Positions 1-12,250 of a stretch of 64,000 nt of DNA are shown piece by piece. Made by a program: the position numbers and the translations under genes. Where the stretch lies: the NCBI RefSeq assembly GCF_037042905.1, contig NC_087251.1, positions 45,137,373 to 45,201,372 of the forward strand, written 5' to 3'. The DNA comes from Lytechinus pictus. Lineage: Eukaryota; Echinodermata; Echinoidea; Temnopleuroida; Toxopneustidae. Under the pieces are notes generated by a model, which did not search any database, was not told the DNA's origin, and was given only the letters and a program-made list of their open reading frames with translations. Each line of letters starts with the position of its first letter. Positions within the stretch are counted from its first letter, which is position 1.

Positions 1-545
1 AATTTCATCAAAATCGGATGTAAAATAAGAAAGTTATGGCATTTTAAAGTTTCGCTTATTTTTCATAAAAAAACCCAGTGATATGCACAACTCAGTGACA
101 TGCAAATGAGACAGTCGATGATGTCCCTCACTCACTATTTCTTTTTTTGTTGTTGTTGCTTGAATTATATAATATTTAATTTTTTAACAAATTTGACAAT
201 ATGGACCAACTTGACTAAACCATATAGTATTAAACAATGCTATAATTCCAAATGTTCAGGGAGGAATTATTGTTGTTTCATTAGAAAATGGGGAGAAAAT
301 TAGAATATTTCATATTTCATATAACAAAATACAAAAGAAATAGTGAGTGGATGATGTCACCAGTCTCCTCATTTGCATACCGACCGGGATGTGCATAAAA
401 CTGTTTTGTGAAATTAAGCGAAACTTTAAAATGTCATAACTTTCTTATTTCACATCCGATTTTGATGAAATTTTCAGTGTTATGTTTGTTGGCTTTTTCT
501 CTTTTTATCCAAATAACTTTCTGTTGGGGTGGACTTGTCCTTTAA
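1..545. mobile_element. Foldback MITE, copy 1 (left tip outside window)
   Basis: Positions 1-57 are the near-perfect reverse complement of 416-472 (both arms contain TTTCATCAAAATCGG or its complement). Inner arms also pair: 127-146 with 334-350 around CACTCACTATTTCTTTT. The right arm continues to a tip near TGGACTTGTCCTTTAA at about 530-545. A second copy with the same arm sequence lies at 20094-20651. There is no coding capacity, so this is a non-autonomous DNA element. The left tip is cut off by the window start, so the target duplication cannot be read. Confidence 0.8.
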
Positions 546-3500
546 TCTCACTGCACTGAGTAATCTTACAAAAATGGTGTTTGGTGATTGAAACCTTACA
601 AATTTCCTGTTAAAGAAACTTTTGTTTGCCCCCCTTTTTTAATAGACCCGTCGTATTGAATTGCAGAAAATTTCCCGTTGTAACAATTTACAGAATGTTT
701 CTATTATTTTTTTTCTGTGAAATCTTCTGTTTTTTTTATTTTTATTTCTTCCTGTTAAATATTGTTTTTTTTCTAACTGTGTAAAACTTTTTGTTGTATA
801 CCACAATTCGTATGAAAAATACAAAACAATCTCGATTCACTGTATCGAAGAAAAATGGCAACGAAGCCCGATGCTTCTTTACAGCTTTATAACGAACTTT
901 GGTGAAAGAAAGTTGGTTACGATACTGACAATACGCTTCTTATAATCCTCGCACGGACCAAACAGATCATGCACGGGGTGACTGAAACTGCCGAGAGACA
1001 ATCTGGTGCAGGATTTTTATTTGCTCTATCATTTTTGGTGATTATTCGAGTGTCTCATTTTTTTTCTGCGTCAAGGCCAACTCTTTATTTCCTATGAATA
1101 GATTAACAAGTTTTTATCCTCTCTCCCTTATAGGCATATAGTTTGAACAGTAAAAAATAATAATTTTCATGAGTTATTGTGATGATTTAAACCTTATCAC
1201 TTGTCAAAAATTTCTTCTTTATAATCCCCCAAAGTTCCTGCATGCACAGAGCTCGCGAACACCTGCAATCTTACTGCACTGTGAAATCTTACATGTAATG
1301 TGTAAAGTGGCAGAAAACTGGTATTTGGTGTTTGAAACCTAACAAATTTCCTATAAAAAACTTTCCCCTTTAAAAGAAAAAAAAACATGATCTGTTAAAT
1401 TGCAGAAAATGTCCTGTTATAATTTTTGTCTTCAAAATCTCCTTTTTTAACAGTGTTCTATAAATATGTTAGACATTTTTAGTAATAATGAGCTTATCGT
1501 TGTTTTCAAGGCCTTTTCAACTCACAGACCATGTATTTTACCAACTACGATATAGCAAGCACTACATGAAATATTGTCAGCAGAATTAATAGGGAAATGA
1601 CAACACTCATATAATCAGAAACAGATAGACAGAAAAGATAGATAAAGACAGAATCATTACATTGAAATCGAAAAAAAAAATCATAAGCATATATAACAAG
1701 CAATACACGCGAAATTGGAAAAGAAGGGAGCAAAACATATTTTTTTACGGTTGTAAAATGAATAGAACCAATATAGTACATTTTACCCTATAATATGCTG
1801 TTGAAAGTGATTATATCCAATTAAATGTAAAAAAAAATTGTTTAAAGTTTACATGAACCTGTTTTAATTGGATTCATGAGTTTCTAGAAATCAACCACAT
1901 ACTCCGTAGACCTATATCCTCTGAACAGAGAAATTTTGCATCTATTTATGTATATTGATGCATGGATATATGAACATTGTCATAAACGAGGAAAAACAGG
2001 ATTATATAAATAAATACATGCATACAGGTTGATATCAAGACAGGACGATTTCAAAAATTGTGTAGATTTTGTAAGTATTGTGATAATAAATTAATTCAAA
2101 CACATTAACGTTATCATTCCATTAAAAGGCAAACTTTTGCTAATAATATAGCAGTAAATCATCAAACTACATTTGTAATAAGCGAGGGTAAGTGGTGAAA
2201 ATTACAAACTTTAGATCCTATTCAAGTTCCAATTGTAGGTTTCTATTGGATTAGATTTGGACGATTAAAGGAATTTTGGATGTGTTTTTTTTACCATGGT
2301 TTTTTGTCTCAATAATTTCTTTGCAAGCCACGTTGGGTCATTGTGTAGCTTAATATTCGATATGTTTGTACAAATGCTAATGGTAGATTAAATCTTGCAT
2401 ATCAAATCACAATTTCAAGTGCTAGCCACTCGTGTTGGAGTGTGCAGCGATGTAAACTGTCAGCGTTTATACGTGACTAAAGCAGTATTGAAACTTTTTT
2501 TTGCAATAGATTGCAATTTTTCCACTCCAACACTCCCTAAATGCGATAAGTAAGAACATTTTTTGTACTATAAGTTTCTCTTCTCATTTCTGTGACGGCG
2601 TCCCGTTTTTAAAAAGCAGCAATCCCAAGAAAAAAAAAATGAATAAAAATATGAATAGGCCTAAATAAATGATTAAAAACGACTCAACTAAGCCACCAAT
2701 TTGAAAGCTGATCTGGAAGGCGTTATGATGTTTATCGGACTTAAAAATGTATTAATATTAATACTATTTGAATTAATGTCTACTTTCGTCTTCTCCGGAT
2801 TTCATCAGTCCTCATAATGAACTAATCCAAAACTAAACTGCTCAACCATGCAAAGTAAACATATACAACATAGTGAATATTTTGAGATATATTTATTTGC
2901 GCAAAACATTCTCCTTTCTACAGAAATAGAAACTCGGTTGAATAAAAGTGACTTAAAAAACAGGGATAATCTTGACGGACACCAGCTCACAAGCTCAATA
3001 GTTACGACGCTTCGGTCTTCATAATTATGTACAAGACATATAGTAATGAAAGAAAATAAACTTGGTAGTCTCACCATAAGTTTGATGATTGAAATGATAA
3101 AATGAATTGTTTATACCATCCAATAAAGGGAGATGATGATTGTGATGTCGCTTTATGTCCGATTTCATTGCATGTCTTGAACTTAAGCACGTATGATAAT
3201 TGCTACACCCATTTCAAAGATAATTTTAGGATGCAAAGCAATTTGCACATTATGCACGCGCCATTTTCTCAGCCCATAATGCGACTCTTAAGTCATTTTT
3301 GCCTCGCTCTCTGAAGTATTCTTAGTCGGTTAATTGGAATTGAATATAGGAGAGACACGTGGGAGCTAAAGTGAATGAAATGGAAAAAAAAACCGAGGCA
3401 GATCGCAATTATGACCAGGGAATGGAGCTCGTGGAAATGGCATTCGTGTCAGTGTCACGTTTGGCCAGAGAGTGAGGCGGTGAGTGAGAGGCAGTGTACG

Positions 3501-4165
3501 CCGGCCGGTGCCCACTGATCAGATAGTGGTGACCACGATGACTCGGTTTCACAAGAATGGTCTCACTTTCTGCTTGAATTGGAATACCAGAAATCCATTG
3601 CTTGTGTTTAAGATGCCTTTGGGACAGTTCCTCATTCTAACTTCCAATCTGATTTAATGATAATGTTTATCAAATAGGCTGGCGAGGCTCTTTGAAATTA
3701 GTTTACTATATGAAGATTTAGAGCATACGAGCCTAGATGGTAATCATACCTTTTCGTGCATGGTAGCTGGTCATGCATAATATTTGATGTGATAATATCT
3801 CCAATATTATTAACAGGCAAAACGTTCTCCAATACAGGGATACTGAAATCTCCTTTAATCAAATAAATAACAACCCGAAAAGTTATATATAGGCCTACTA
3901 ACAATCTGGGAGCCTACAAGTAGACTATACAGTTTTGCCCGAGCATACTTTTTGAAACTACAGTTGTAGAAAAAATATACTGGATTACTGGTATACGAAA
4001 CATTTTCAAATTGTGTAAACTTCTTTAGATACCAGGAGTTTTTCATTTGATCTGTTAAGTCATTGTCATGAAAAAGATGGGATTATGTGTCTGTCCCTAT
4101 CAGAATAATAGCGTTTTACTTTTATCTTCGGGGTTTTCTTGAGGTGGGATATAATGAATCGTATT
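546..4165. other. Gene-free AT-rich stretch
   Basis: No coding region is supported: the longest open frames are 60-90 codons, low in complexity and without splice context. There are poly-A/T runs and many 'aggcct' words. The one compositional change is a moderately GC-rich patch at about 3415-3560, which has no open frame longer than about 40 codons and could be regulatory or an untranslated exon. Nothing else is identifiable. Confidence 0.5.
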
Positions 4166-4500
4166 TTGACGTACGCCGTCAGGGCTCGACACACTCCCTG
4201 CCCGCCCGCCTGCCGCCCGGTCGGCGTCCTTGCACTTCACCATTCCGCTACACTGCTCGGAAAATGATGTACAACATTATTCTAACATTCATGAGTCGAT
4301 AACATGTTTTCTAACAATGCGATACGTACCAGTGCTGTTGCATGACCCACGCTCGTTGGTCGTATCCCTGCGGCGGGCAAGCCCCGTTCGCCGAGCCATA
4401 GACGTCCGCTAGGCCCGGCCCAAGTTGGTGGTGTTCGGCATAAGGCATAGTGGCCCACCCGCCATGGTGGGTAGGGGCCGCGGGGACACTATAGGCCTGC
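4166..4500. other. Isolated GC- and CpG-rich block
   Basis: Two GC-rich segments (about 4166-4255 and 4325-4500) with many CG dinucleotides stand out from surroundings that are around one-third GC. The second includes a small palindrome around CCCACCCGCCATGGTGGG. Short frames cross it on the plus strand (60-71 codons), but none has the residue pattern of a known domain. It could be a promoter or untranslated first exon, a diverged coding exon, or a repeat. I cannot decide between these. Confidence 0.35.
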
Positions 4501-5787
4501 GTGGTGAATAACTCCTAATTAACACCACAAATCAAACACAAGACACCACAAAATATATCCTCCTTTCCCCTTTTTTTTATCCTTGGCAGTTGGATTACGC
4601 AAATATCTACCAATTCGTCGGCGTCCAAATGTTCACAAGTGTAGAAGAAAAGGGGGAACACGTAAGCCTAAGAATTCAATCCCGGAAAGGAAAAAGTCAT
4701 AGTTCCAATTCTTGTCCAGGGATTATTTGAAGTAGTATTGAAGATGTTGAAATATGATCGCGTAAGTGAATCATAAGAATGGTAATAGGTGATTTTGGCG
4801 ACAAGTGTTACATTAATACACCCAGTAACTCAAGGAACAATACGCGTCACCAAACTTTATTTGAACGTAGGCCTAACCGAAAAAGTAATAATTAAAAAAA
4901 TAATATTGCCGGCATGCATGGCAGTAGGATAGTAGACTCCGTGGTCCCACACATTACTAACTGGCTCGGTGGAAGCCGACCCCAATAAAACTGACCACGG
5001 AAATCAATTGAAGTGGACGCTATCTTCTGTGAAAGTCCATCGATGTCATCCTTCCAACATTGACAAGATAGCCGGCAAAAAGGGAAGAAAAATCATCGGT
5101 GCACGCTCGATAACCAATAACCGTGGCAACCAAGAATCTAGGGGCACCCCTCTCAGGCTCTCCCTCTCTCTCCTTCTCTCTCCGCCCGTCTCTTTTCTCC
5201 CTCTCTCTATTTCTCTCTCCCGCCCTTTCTCCATATATCCCACTCGTACAATTCGAAAAACCTTTCCTCCTCTCCTCAGTGACAAATGCATTCTCTTTTT
5301 CCCCCTTATTATTATTATTTACCACGCATTACCCATCCCCTCACCCCTACAGAATTAAATGGTCGAACCCTAAATTAAAGATAAGACTTTGTAATAATTT
5401 CTATATTATGTGATTATTGTTTGCATTGAAAATGTTTCATAGACTCATTAAATTGTGTTTAAGATCGAGAATCTTTTATTATTTTGTTTATTATTCATTA
5501 CCATAATTCCCTTCACCTTTTTGAGTTCCATGATTTTTTATTAATACCAATATCCGAGAATATACTGGTAATATAAACACATTAGCGGATCTGAATATTG
5601 ATATAATCCATTTCAAAGGAAATAAATGATTCTGAATTTTTTTCTTTATTCTTTTTCTTTCTCCTATTTTGGTTACATGATTACATTCATTAAATTTTAT
5701 CAACCTATTTGACTTAATTATCTATTTATCTAATTCACATTACATTAATATATTCATCCATATACTTTTATATTTTGTTCTCTCTCT
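4501..5787. other. Gene-free stretch with CT-rich tract
   Basis: A pyrimidine-rich tract at about 5155-5285 (CTCTCT runs) produces overlapping Ser/Leu-rich open frames on plus and Arg/Glu-rich frames on minus. These are composition artefacts. The rest is AT-rich with no recognisable gene or element. Confidence 0.5.
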
Positions 5788-6006
5788 CACACACACACAC
5801 ACACACACCCTCTCACATACCCGTGCGCGCGCTTAAGCTCACACTGATACAATCACACACCCACATCTACCCCCACACACTCACTCTCCCTCTCTGCTCC
5901 CCCTCTCCCTCAATTTTATGTTCACTACATTCACCCGCCAACACACTCACACCCACACAATCTCTGTAGTTTATGCCTGGGTTTACACACCCACGGCATT
6001 CATTCA

Positions 6007-6041
<35 letters not shown>

Positions 6042-6266
6042 GTACACCCTCACTCTGTAGGTGATTATTCTTGGGTTTATTCACTCATAGTCACCTTTCC
6101 ACCTCCCCCCTCACACACACACACTCACCCACTCTATGTAGATACCCGGTTTGTCATCCACATTCACTCTCTCACACGCAAAGACAAACCCACACACACA
6201 CACACTTTATCTTTCTCTGCAGTTCCCTATACCTGGGCTTACTCATCCACAGTCACCCACCGACCA

Positions 6267-6299
<33 letters not shown>

Positions 6300-6510
6300 T
6301 CCCACTCCAGTTGACTATACATCGGTTTATTTACCTCCATTCACCCATCCACCATACACACATGCACCACACACACACACACACACTCTCTCTCTCTCTC
6401 TCTACCCTTCCAGTTTACTATCAATATTCACCGACTCTGCATGTACCCCCTCCCCTCTCTTTATCTGTAATTTACTATAACTGGGTTTATATTTTCATCC
6501 CTATCTCTAC
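5788..6510. repeat. CA/CT-rich minisatellite with diverged 80-95-bp unit
   Basis: Besides simple (CA)n and (CT)n runs, a longer period is visible. A segment like 'ctgtagttTACTATacctgggtttattcac' (core CTGGGTTTA) recurs at about 5978, 6073, 6146, 6233, 6322 and 6485, i.e. spacings of 95, 73, 87, 89 and 163. Each copy is followed by a CACACA or CTCTCT run of different length. Open frames across it (His/Thr/Ser-rich) are artefacts of the repeat. Confidence 0.8.
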
Positions 6511-7243
6511 AGTGTATCTGTTGTGTTTTATTTGTTTGAATCCATGTTGATAAAACAAGCATGGTATCAAAGTTTAAGTGCATAAAATGAAGAAAAAAAG
6601 TAAAAGGAAGAGTAACATGAATGTTACATACAGCGCACGCATGCACAAACACATCAAAGTACACTATCCTTGTCATTTGTGTCTGTCTACGACCTTTTTT
6701 TGTGTGTGTCATTTGCATGTTTAAAAAAAAAGATCTTCCCCTTTTCCCTTTTATGTATGTAGTGCACGGTATTTGTCAAAGAGACCTGAACTATATATAC
6801 ATGGCATGTTGACATCGCGGTTTATCACGCTAAACATGAACACCTAGGCAACATTGGACGAGCAAAGGTTGAAAAAAAAAAGGATAAAGGGATAAAACGA
6901 GAACAATGTTATGCACACATAGATATGACGACAGAAGAACATAATACGGAAAGGATCAAGTTCAATACGTTAGATCAGGATATCGGTACGGGTCATAAAA
7001 ACCCGGTTTTAAACGTTGTAACTTGTGTAAGCAAGAACAGAGGGGTGTGAGAGGTGGATGGTGGTAGGGTTTTATATAAGAGAAGAAGACAATTTGGTTG
7101 AATGAGTTTGCTATAGGCGTGTTGCATGTCAGTGTCCAAAGCAGCCAAGTCCACCCAAGCGAATGTTCATTCATCGTTCATAAAAAAATTCCCCCCCCCC
7201 AAAAAAAAAGAGCAAAATCTGACTAGGCCTAATAGTGACTTTT
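6511..7243. other. Gene-free AT-rich stretch
   Basis: No open frame of convincing composition. Contains a C10-A9 homopolymer junction at about 7191-7209 next to the SINE 3' end. Nothing else recognised. Confidence 0.5.
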
Positions 7244-7444
7244 TGTTTACCTTATTGCTAAGAAAGCATGAATGTATGTAAACAAGCAATCAGATGACCG
7301 ACAGCTTAAGGTCCTCTCCGAGGGACCTGGTAATGATGATTTAAATGCCTTACCAAAGGACACTATAGCTCACTAAGTAGGGATCAAACCCGGGTCACCG
7401 GAATCCGAAACCCCCGCTCTAGCGACTGAGCTTTCGCGCCTCCT
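7244..7444 (-). mobile_element. tRNA-derived SINE, copy 1 (with tRNA-like head)
   Basis: Read on the minus strand from 7444, the head resembles a tRNA: an A-box-like AAGCTCAGTCGCTAGAGCG, then, about 30 bases on, a B-box-like GGGTTTGATCCC. The acceptor stem does not close, so this is not a working tRNA gene. The body continues through GTCCCTCGGAGAGGACC and TTAAGCTGTCGGTC to a tail near 7244 with TTCTTAGCAATAAGG. The same body and tail recur on the plus strand at about 55165-55265, which shows this is a dispersed family. Transcription would be by RNA polymerase III from the internal boxes if intact. Confidence 0.75.
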
Positions 7445-7582
7445 GATGTCAAATAATGCAATATGATGTAAAATAACATTGAATTAAAGCATTTCTAAAG
7501 TTTAGCTTCGTTTTGCATAATTTGCACAGCATGGACAACGAGTGCAAACTAAGAAGCCCAATTATGTCATCCAGTGAGTGTC

Positions 7583-7777
7583 TACACTCTAAAAAGGTTT
7601 ACACAATATTGGGTTAATTGGGAACATGCAGCATGCAGGTTGGGTTAAAAGATACCCAATATTTGGTAAATTTTACGCAATGTTGTGTTGAAATAGCCCA
7701 ATATGGGGTGAAAATATACCCAGCAAACATGCATGTTCCCTTTTTACTCAATATTGGGTAGAATTTTACTCAGTGTA
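7583..7777. mobile_element. MITE-like foldback flanked by TA
   Basis: Begins TACACTCTAAAAAGG and ends in ACTCAGTGTA. Inner arms share AATATTGGGT...GGGAACATGC in inverted orientation (about 7607-7640 and 7725-7760). The terminal match is short, so boundaries are less certain than for its right neighbour, which it abuts at the shared TA dinucleotide. Confidence 0.5.
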
Positions 7778-7947
7778 CACTCTAAAAAACGAAGTGCTAA
7801 TTCAGCTCTTAAAGAGCGTGTATAGTGACTGCACTTCGGAGTGCTGATTTTTTAGTTCAAATTTGAACGAGAAAATCAGCACTCCGAAGTGCAGTCACTA
7901 TACACGCTCCTTAAGAGCTAAATTAGCACTCCAGTTTTTAGAGTGTA
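7776..7947. mobile_element. Near-perfect palindromic MITE, TA target duplication
   Basis: A 168-bp palindrome between two TA dinucleotides (7776-7777, 7946-7947). The left tip CACTCTAAAAAAC pairs with GTTTTTAGAGTG, and the arms pair almost completely across GCACTTCGGAGTGCTGATTT and its complement, with a loop near 7855-7870 (TTCAAATTTGAA). TA duplication and short tips are typical of Tc1/mariner-type MITEs. No coding capacity. The near-identity of the arms suggests a young insertion or arm conversion. Confidence 0.85.
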
Positions 7948-8260
7948 TAATGATTTTGCCGCTCACGTGCTTAATACAGGGAGTTGGGGGTTCTCCCAAC
8001 TCCCTTATTTAAAAAAAAAATTTGAGTCCGAATATGTGCAAAAACTTAATTCTTGTTTAAAATTTAGGCGGAACTTTGAAAAGATACATGTCCAAGATTT
8101 GTCTTCAGATTCAAAGGCAATAAGTTGTTTGTGGCGAGGAGGGGAAAGGGCTGATTGATAAAAAGAGAAAAAAAAAAACAGTTCGACGGTCGGGATGTAC
8201 CGAGGGGCAGTTTTGAGATAAGTTTTAAGAAAGGGGAGTTTGAGAGATTGAAAGGGAGAA

Positions 8261-8565
8261 TACACACTAAGAAATAGGGGTGCAAGAAAGGTGCAACTTA
8301 GGTTTAACTTGGCACCTTTAAAAGTGCAGACCACAATGGGAGCACCTTTAACATGTTTAAGGTTTAACTTTGTACCTTTCTTGATGCAAATAAGCACCTA
8401 TGGGGTGACATTCTGCACCTTGTATGATTTGCACCTTTCAGAGAGGTGCAAAGTTGCACCTTTCCAAAAAGGTACAAAGCTGCACCTTAAAGGTTTGCCC
8501 AGTGTGACATCTGGTGGTCTGCACCTTTAAAGGTGCAAAGTTGAACCTATTTTCCTTAGTGTGTA
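8261..8565. mobile_element. MITE with ACACACTAAG terminal repeats
   Basis: Terminal inverted repeats TACACACTAAGAAATAGG (from 8261) and CCTATTTTCCTTAGTGTGTA (to 8565), bounded by TA. The interior is made of repeated GGTGCAA / TTGCACC words in both orientations (for example AGGTGCAAAGTTGCACC at about 8445-8461), giving multiple alternative hairpins. The open frames through it (79 codons plus, 130 codons minus) are a by-product of these repeats and not a gene. Confidence 0.8.
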
Positions 8566-11365
8566 TATATAGAAATAAAGAGAGAGAGAGAGAGAGACTG
8601 TGAGTGGGAGTGGGCCGGGGGGGGGGCTGAGAAGTTTATCTAACTATAGACGTTCAAAGTCTTATGATCGATTCGATATATGATTTCGATAAGGAATGGA
8701 AGAAAATACATCTCATTTCATAAATTTGCCGATGACAACATAATTTTACTGACGATGTTGTGGCACCATACACTCTTCATATTCTACACATATTCGAACC
8801 CACGACACTCTGATAAAAAAAAAAAACGAGAGTCAGTGTTATTAGACAACAGCACTCTCACCGAAAAAAGGCTGAGCTATCTTCGATGTTTTTTAATAAT
8901 AATCAATTTTTTTATTATTATTTCATTGTTCGCATTATTTTTATCTTCCTTGTTTCTTTTTTTTTTAATCGCATTTTTTTCTTTAACTTTAAAGAAAATT
9001 TGATGTCATACAAATGTAATTATGACACAACTTTTTCCTCCGAAGGATATCCCTTTCAAAGAAGCATTCAAAGTATTTTTGATATTAAAAAAAAAAATCC
9101 TTACAAAAAAAAACTTGGAAAAGTAAGAAGTAAAAACAGGCAAGTCTAGATAAACAAGGTTATTATCCTTCATCGTTTTAAATCATCAAGCGCTTCGTTA
9201 AAACTACCGGAACCAGTTTATAATTGTGGCTTTATTCAATGGCATAAAAGCCCATAGAGAGGATTAAAGGAGATTGTGTACACCCATTACGTGACGCGGT
9301 GAATCAAATATTTAATAGGATCAATATCTCGTGTAAATTACTAATGCTTATTAAAGGACTTAATCCGAGATTGAACATAGTTATACTGATGGCAAATTGC
9401 TTCAATGATTTTTATGACTGCATTAAGAAAAACCGCCCTTCTGAATGATTTTTTAAATAATCGTTGAATCTCTTAAACGATAAAGATAAAGAAATGAAGG
9501 AGTACAGTGAAAGGTTATTATTGAATTATGATTTATTACATAAATCTTTAGATTTAGATAAAATGTATTCACGAGTTAATCCCAGTTATATGGGTTCATG
9601 GATGAAAAATAATTTTAATGTGCAGTTTCTATTTACCACATTAACAAGACAACCTTTAGTACAAGGTGTTTTTTTTAATTTGAAATATTATTTTAAAATA
9701 CGAGTAATTTGCTCTTGATGTTAAACACTATAAGAATCTAAATCTTCTTCAAAATAACCATCACTTGAAACACAATGATTATAGGAAATTCAATTGTATA
9801 TCCAGCCCCATTGCTATAGGCCTACACTAAAAAATTGTGTAGAAAATTTATCTCATTACTGTATCTTGCACTATTTTTTAATAAACCAAACTGAATAAGA
9901 AATATTTCATTTTTAATAGCAGTTTCATAAAACATAAGCCTATATACACCACAAATCCACACTCTCTTCCTTAATAATTTCATTATCAAATGATTGGCAT
10001 GCCAATAACTGAAAAATTCCCATGACAAAATAAATCGATAATGACGGAATAGATGATATTTCGTTGAAATCTTGAATTAGAATTGGTAAATTTAGCGAGT
10101 GAATTCTCGACGGTCAGGTCACGGACCAAGCGGCCGAGAGTTCCCCGTGGTCAGTTGGTCATTCCCCGGCTAGCGCATGGTCAGCCAGGTGTGATACAAG
10201 GCGCGGTCGCTGTTTAACGAATTTTTCAAAACGCATGGAGCAAATGTGAGCAATGATGGTTTAATGTGATTTCCACATATCTATTTATTCAGATCCTTCA
10301 CATCGATGATGACAAATGGGGGGGAGTTAGGGTGGTTGGGTATGGATTTTTACGACTCTTATTGCAGAAAAAACGAGGTTAGTGAACCAATCTTTGGCGA
10401 TTGTCTGCGAGTTCGACAGACATAATCAATTTCCCGCCTGTTACAGGTGATTGTTTTTTACTATCAGTTAGAAAAAAATATATAAAAACAAGTGCTTGAG
10501 AACTATAATGTACTAGTATACAAATCCGGTCAATGACTCAGTATTGGAATCATGCGCAAAGCGAAAATATGGGCGCTTTTTCTCTTTTCTCATCTTTTCC
10601 TTATTGGCGTTTTGCATATCCTTACCTTCACTGTTGAATTAAACAAAAACTTGATTCAAAGTAGTTGGATTACTAACTTGAATATGTTTTTGCATGCTTG
10701 TTTGTTTCCCATAAGGCAATACCGCACAAAATTTGTTTTTATCATGACAGATCACCCAACGCAATGTATAAACCTTGTGGCCTGATTAGGATCCCCTAAA
10801 TTTGGAAATAATACAAAGTATTTGATTATTTTAGAAGCGCAAAGGACGATTTCATGTGTCCTCGCATTCATGGTGAGAAAATGTTAATAGGGTTCACTGA
10901 TATTGATTTTTAAAAAAAAGTTCACTTCTCTTGTCACGATTTGCTTTTTAGAACAACCACACACTTTGCACTAAACAACATGTTGTTTCACACTCATCGT
11001 CTCATTAAAATCAGTGCTAAGTATCCTCAGAGCGAACAGAAGTGATAACAGGATCGAACTTCAACTGTTGCTGCCTTGAGAAAGTCTTCATTTCTTCGTA
11101 TTCTCGCAATTGGGGAAGCTTGCAGAAGAAATCAGTTTGATAAATTTGACTATGAAAACAAGCACTTTTTGATGAACTACACAGTATCTCAAAATCACAT
11201 AAGTTTACTATAGACTCATGATTATGAAGATAAACTTTTTGAAAGAAATTATAGTTTTGACGATTTGACAAGGTGAAACAAATTTATTTGTCACTTTTTT
11301 ATGAGCAATGAATTACCTTAATTCTTTACCAAATTGTCATGAAAACAACTGTCATCTTATTCTAT
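8566..11365. other. Gene-free stretch with a small GC-rich patch
   Basis: A (GA)n run at about 8579-8597 and a G9 run at about 8618-8627. A GC-rich patch at about 10098-10206 has several GGTCA/TGGTC words, no long frame and no visible splice partners; it may be regulatory. An 84-codon frame at 9464-9718 and a 77-codon frame at 10552-10785 have no recognisable motif. No gene supported. Confidence 0.45.
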
Positions 11366-11379
11366 TGAACTGACATAAA

Positions 11380-11665
11380 ATATGGGCGTTGGGGCTTTGC
11401 CCCCCCCCCCCAAAAAAAAAAAAAAATAATAATAATAAAAAAAAATAAAAATAAAAAATGTCCACGACAAATATTTTCTTGTTTAACAAAGGGAATGAAA
11501 ATGAGAAGGTGTGATTATATTTTTTTAATATGTTAAATCCTATCACAGAATAAGATTTTTAAGGTCAAAATTTTTGCTCTTTCGCTTCGCTCGCTTTTTA
11601 AGAAATTTTGTCACAGACGCCATGTTGTGCACCTCAAATTTTGGGCTCATTACGCCACTGATTGA
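11380..11665 (-). repeat. Dispersed repeat family A, copy 1 (inverted)
   Basis: Read on minus it begins near CAGTGGCGTAATGAGCCC, then contains GCGAGCGAAGCGAAAGAGC and an AT-rich middle, and ends in a T-run followed by a G/C-run (C12 then A-run on plus at 11400-11427). The same order of elements is seen at 13873-14135, 40180-40432 and 48490-48735. No coding capacity. Class unknown; boundaries approximate. Confidence 0.6.
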
Positions 11666-12250
11666 ACTGTATAAATTAAAGGTTGTTTTTTTTTATTAAA
11701 AAAAATATATATATTTTTCATTTTAAAGTGAACGATTTGATAAAGACAAGTTGAACTTGAGACTGAACTCTGTGAGGAAATTCCTGGAGGGGAGGATTGT
11801 GTAGAAAATGTGATGGGGGAGACAGGAATGATCAGAGATTATTAGCACATGCTTTTCGTATTGATCCCATCATTCCAACAGGCGAGGTTTACTTCCGCTA
11901 ACCGTAACCTTATCCACACATTGCATGCTGGGTAAATTAATCACGTGGTATTGTCTTACAAGGAAAGCGACACTAACTCTTACAGCTTATCAAAGCTATA
12001 CACTCCGATCAAGACTTTCATGTCATAATCAAATACTAAAGGAAACTTCCTTTCTTGCAAAGTACAATATCCTACCCAAATGTTTTAACACTAGGACTAT
12101 TCGTAAAATTTACATATTTTTTTAGGGGGGGGGGGTTCTTTCTATTCATTCCGTAACATGGCCCTGGGACCAAAATCACCTTCATTTCGAAAAAAAAAAA
12201 TATTGTTTTGCTTGTCAAACTTTTTAAACAAACCAGCACACCCCTTTTTC

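Noticed and set aside
4969-5358. 129-codon plus frame and overlapping minus frames
   Set aside because: Produced by a CT-rich tract; Ser/Leu/Pro runs on one strand and Arg/Glu runs on the other are typical of simple sequence.
6071-6550. 159-codon His/Thr-rich frame
   Set aside because: Entirely within the CA/CT minisatellite.
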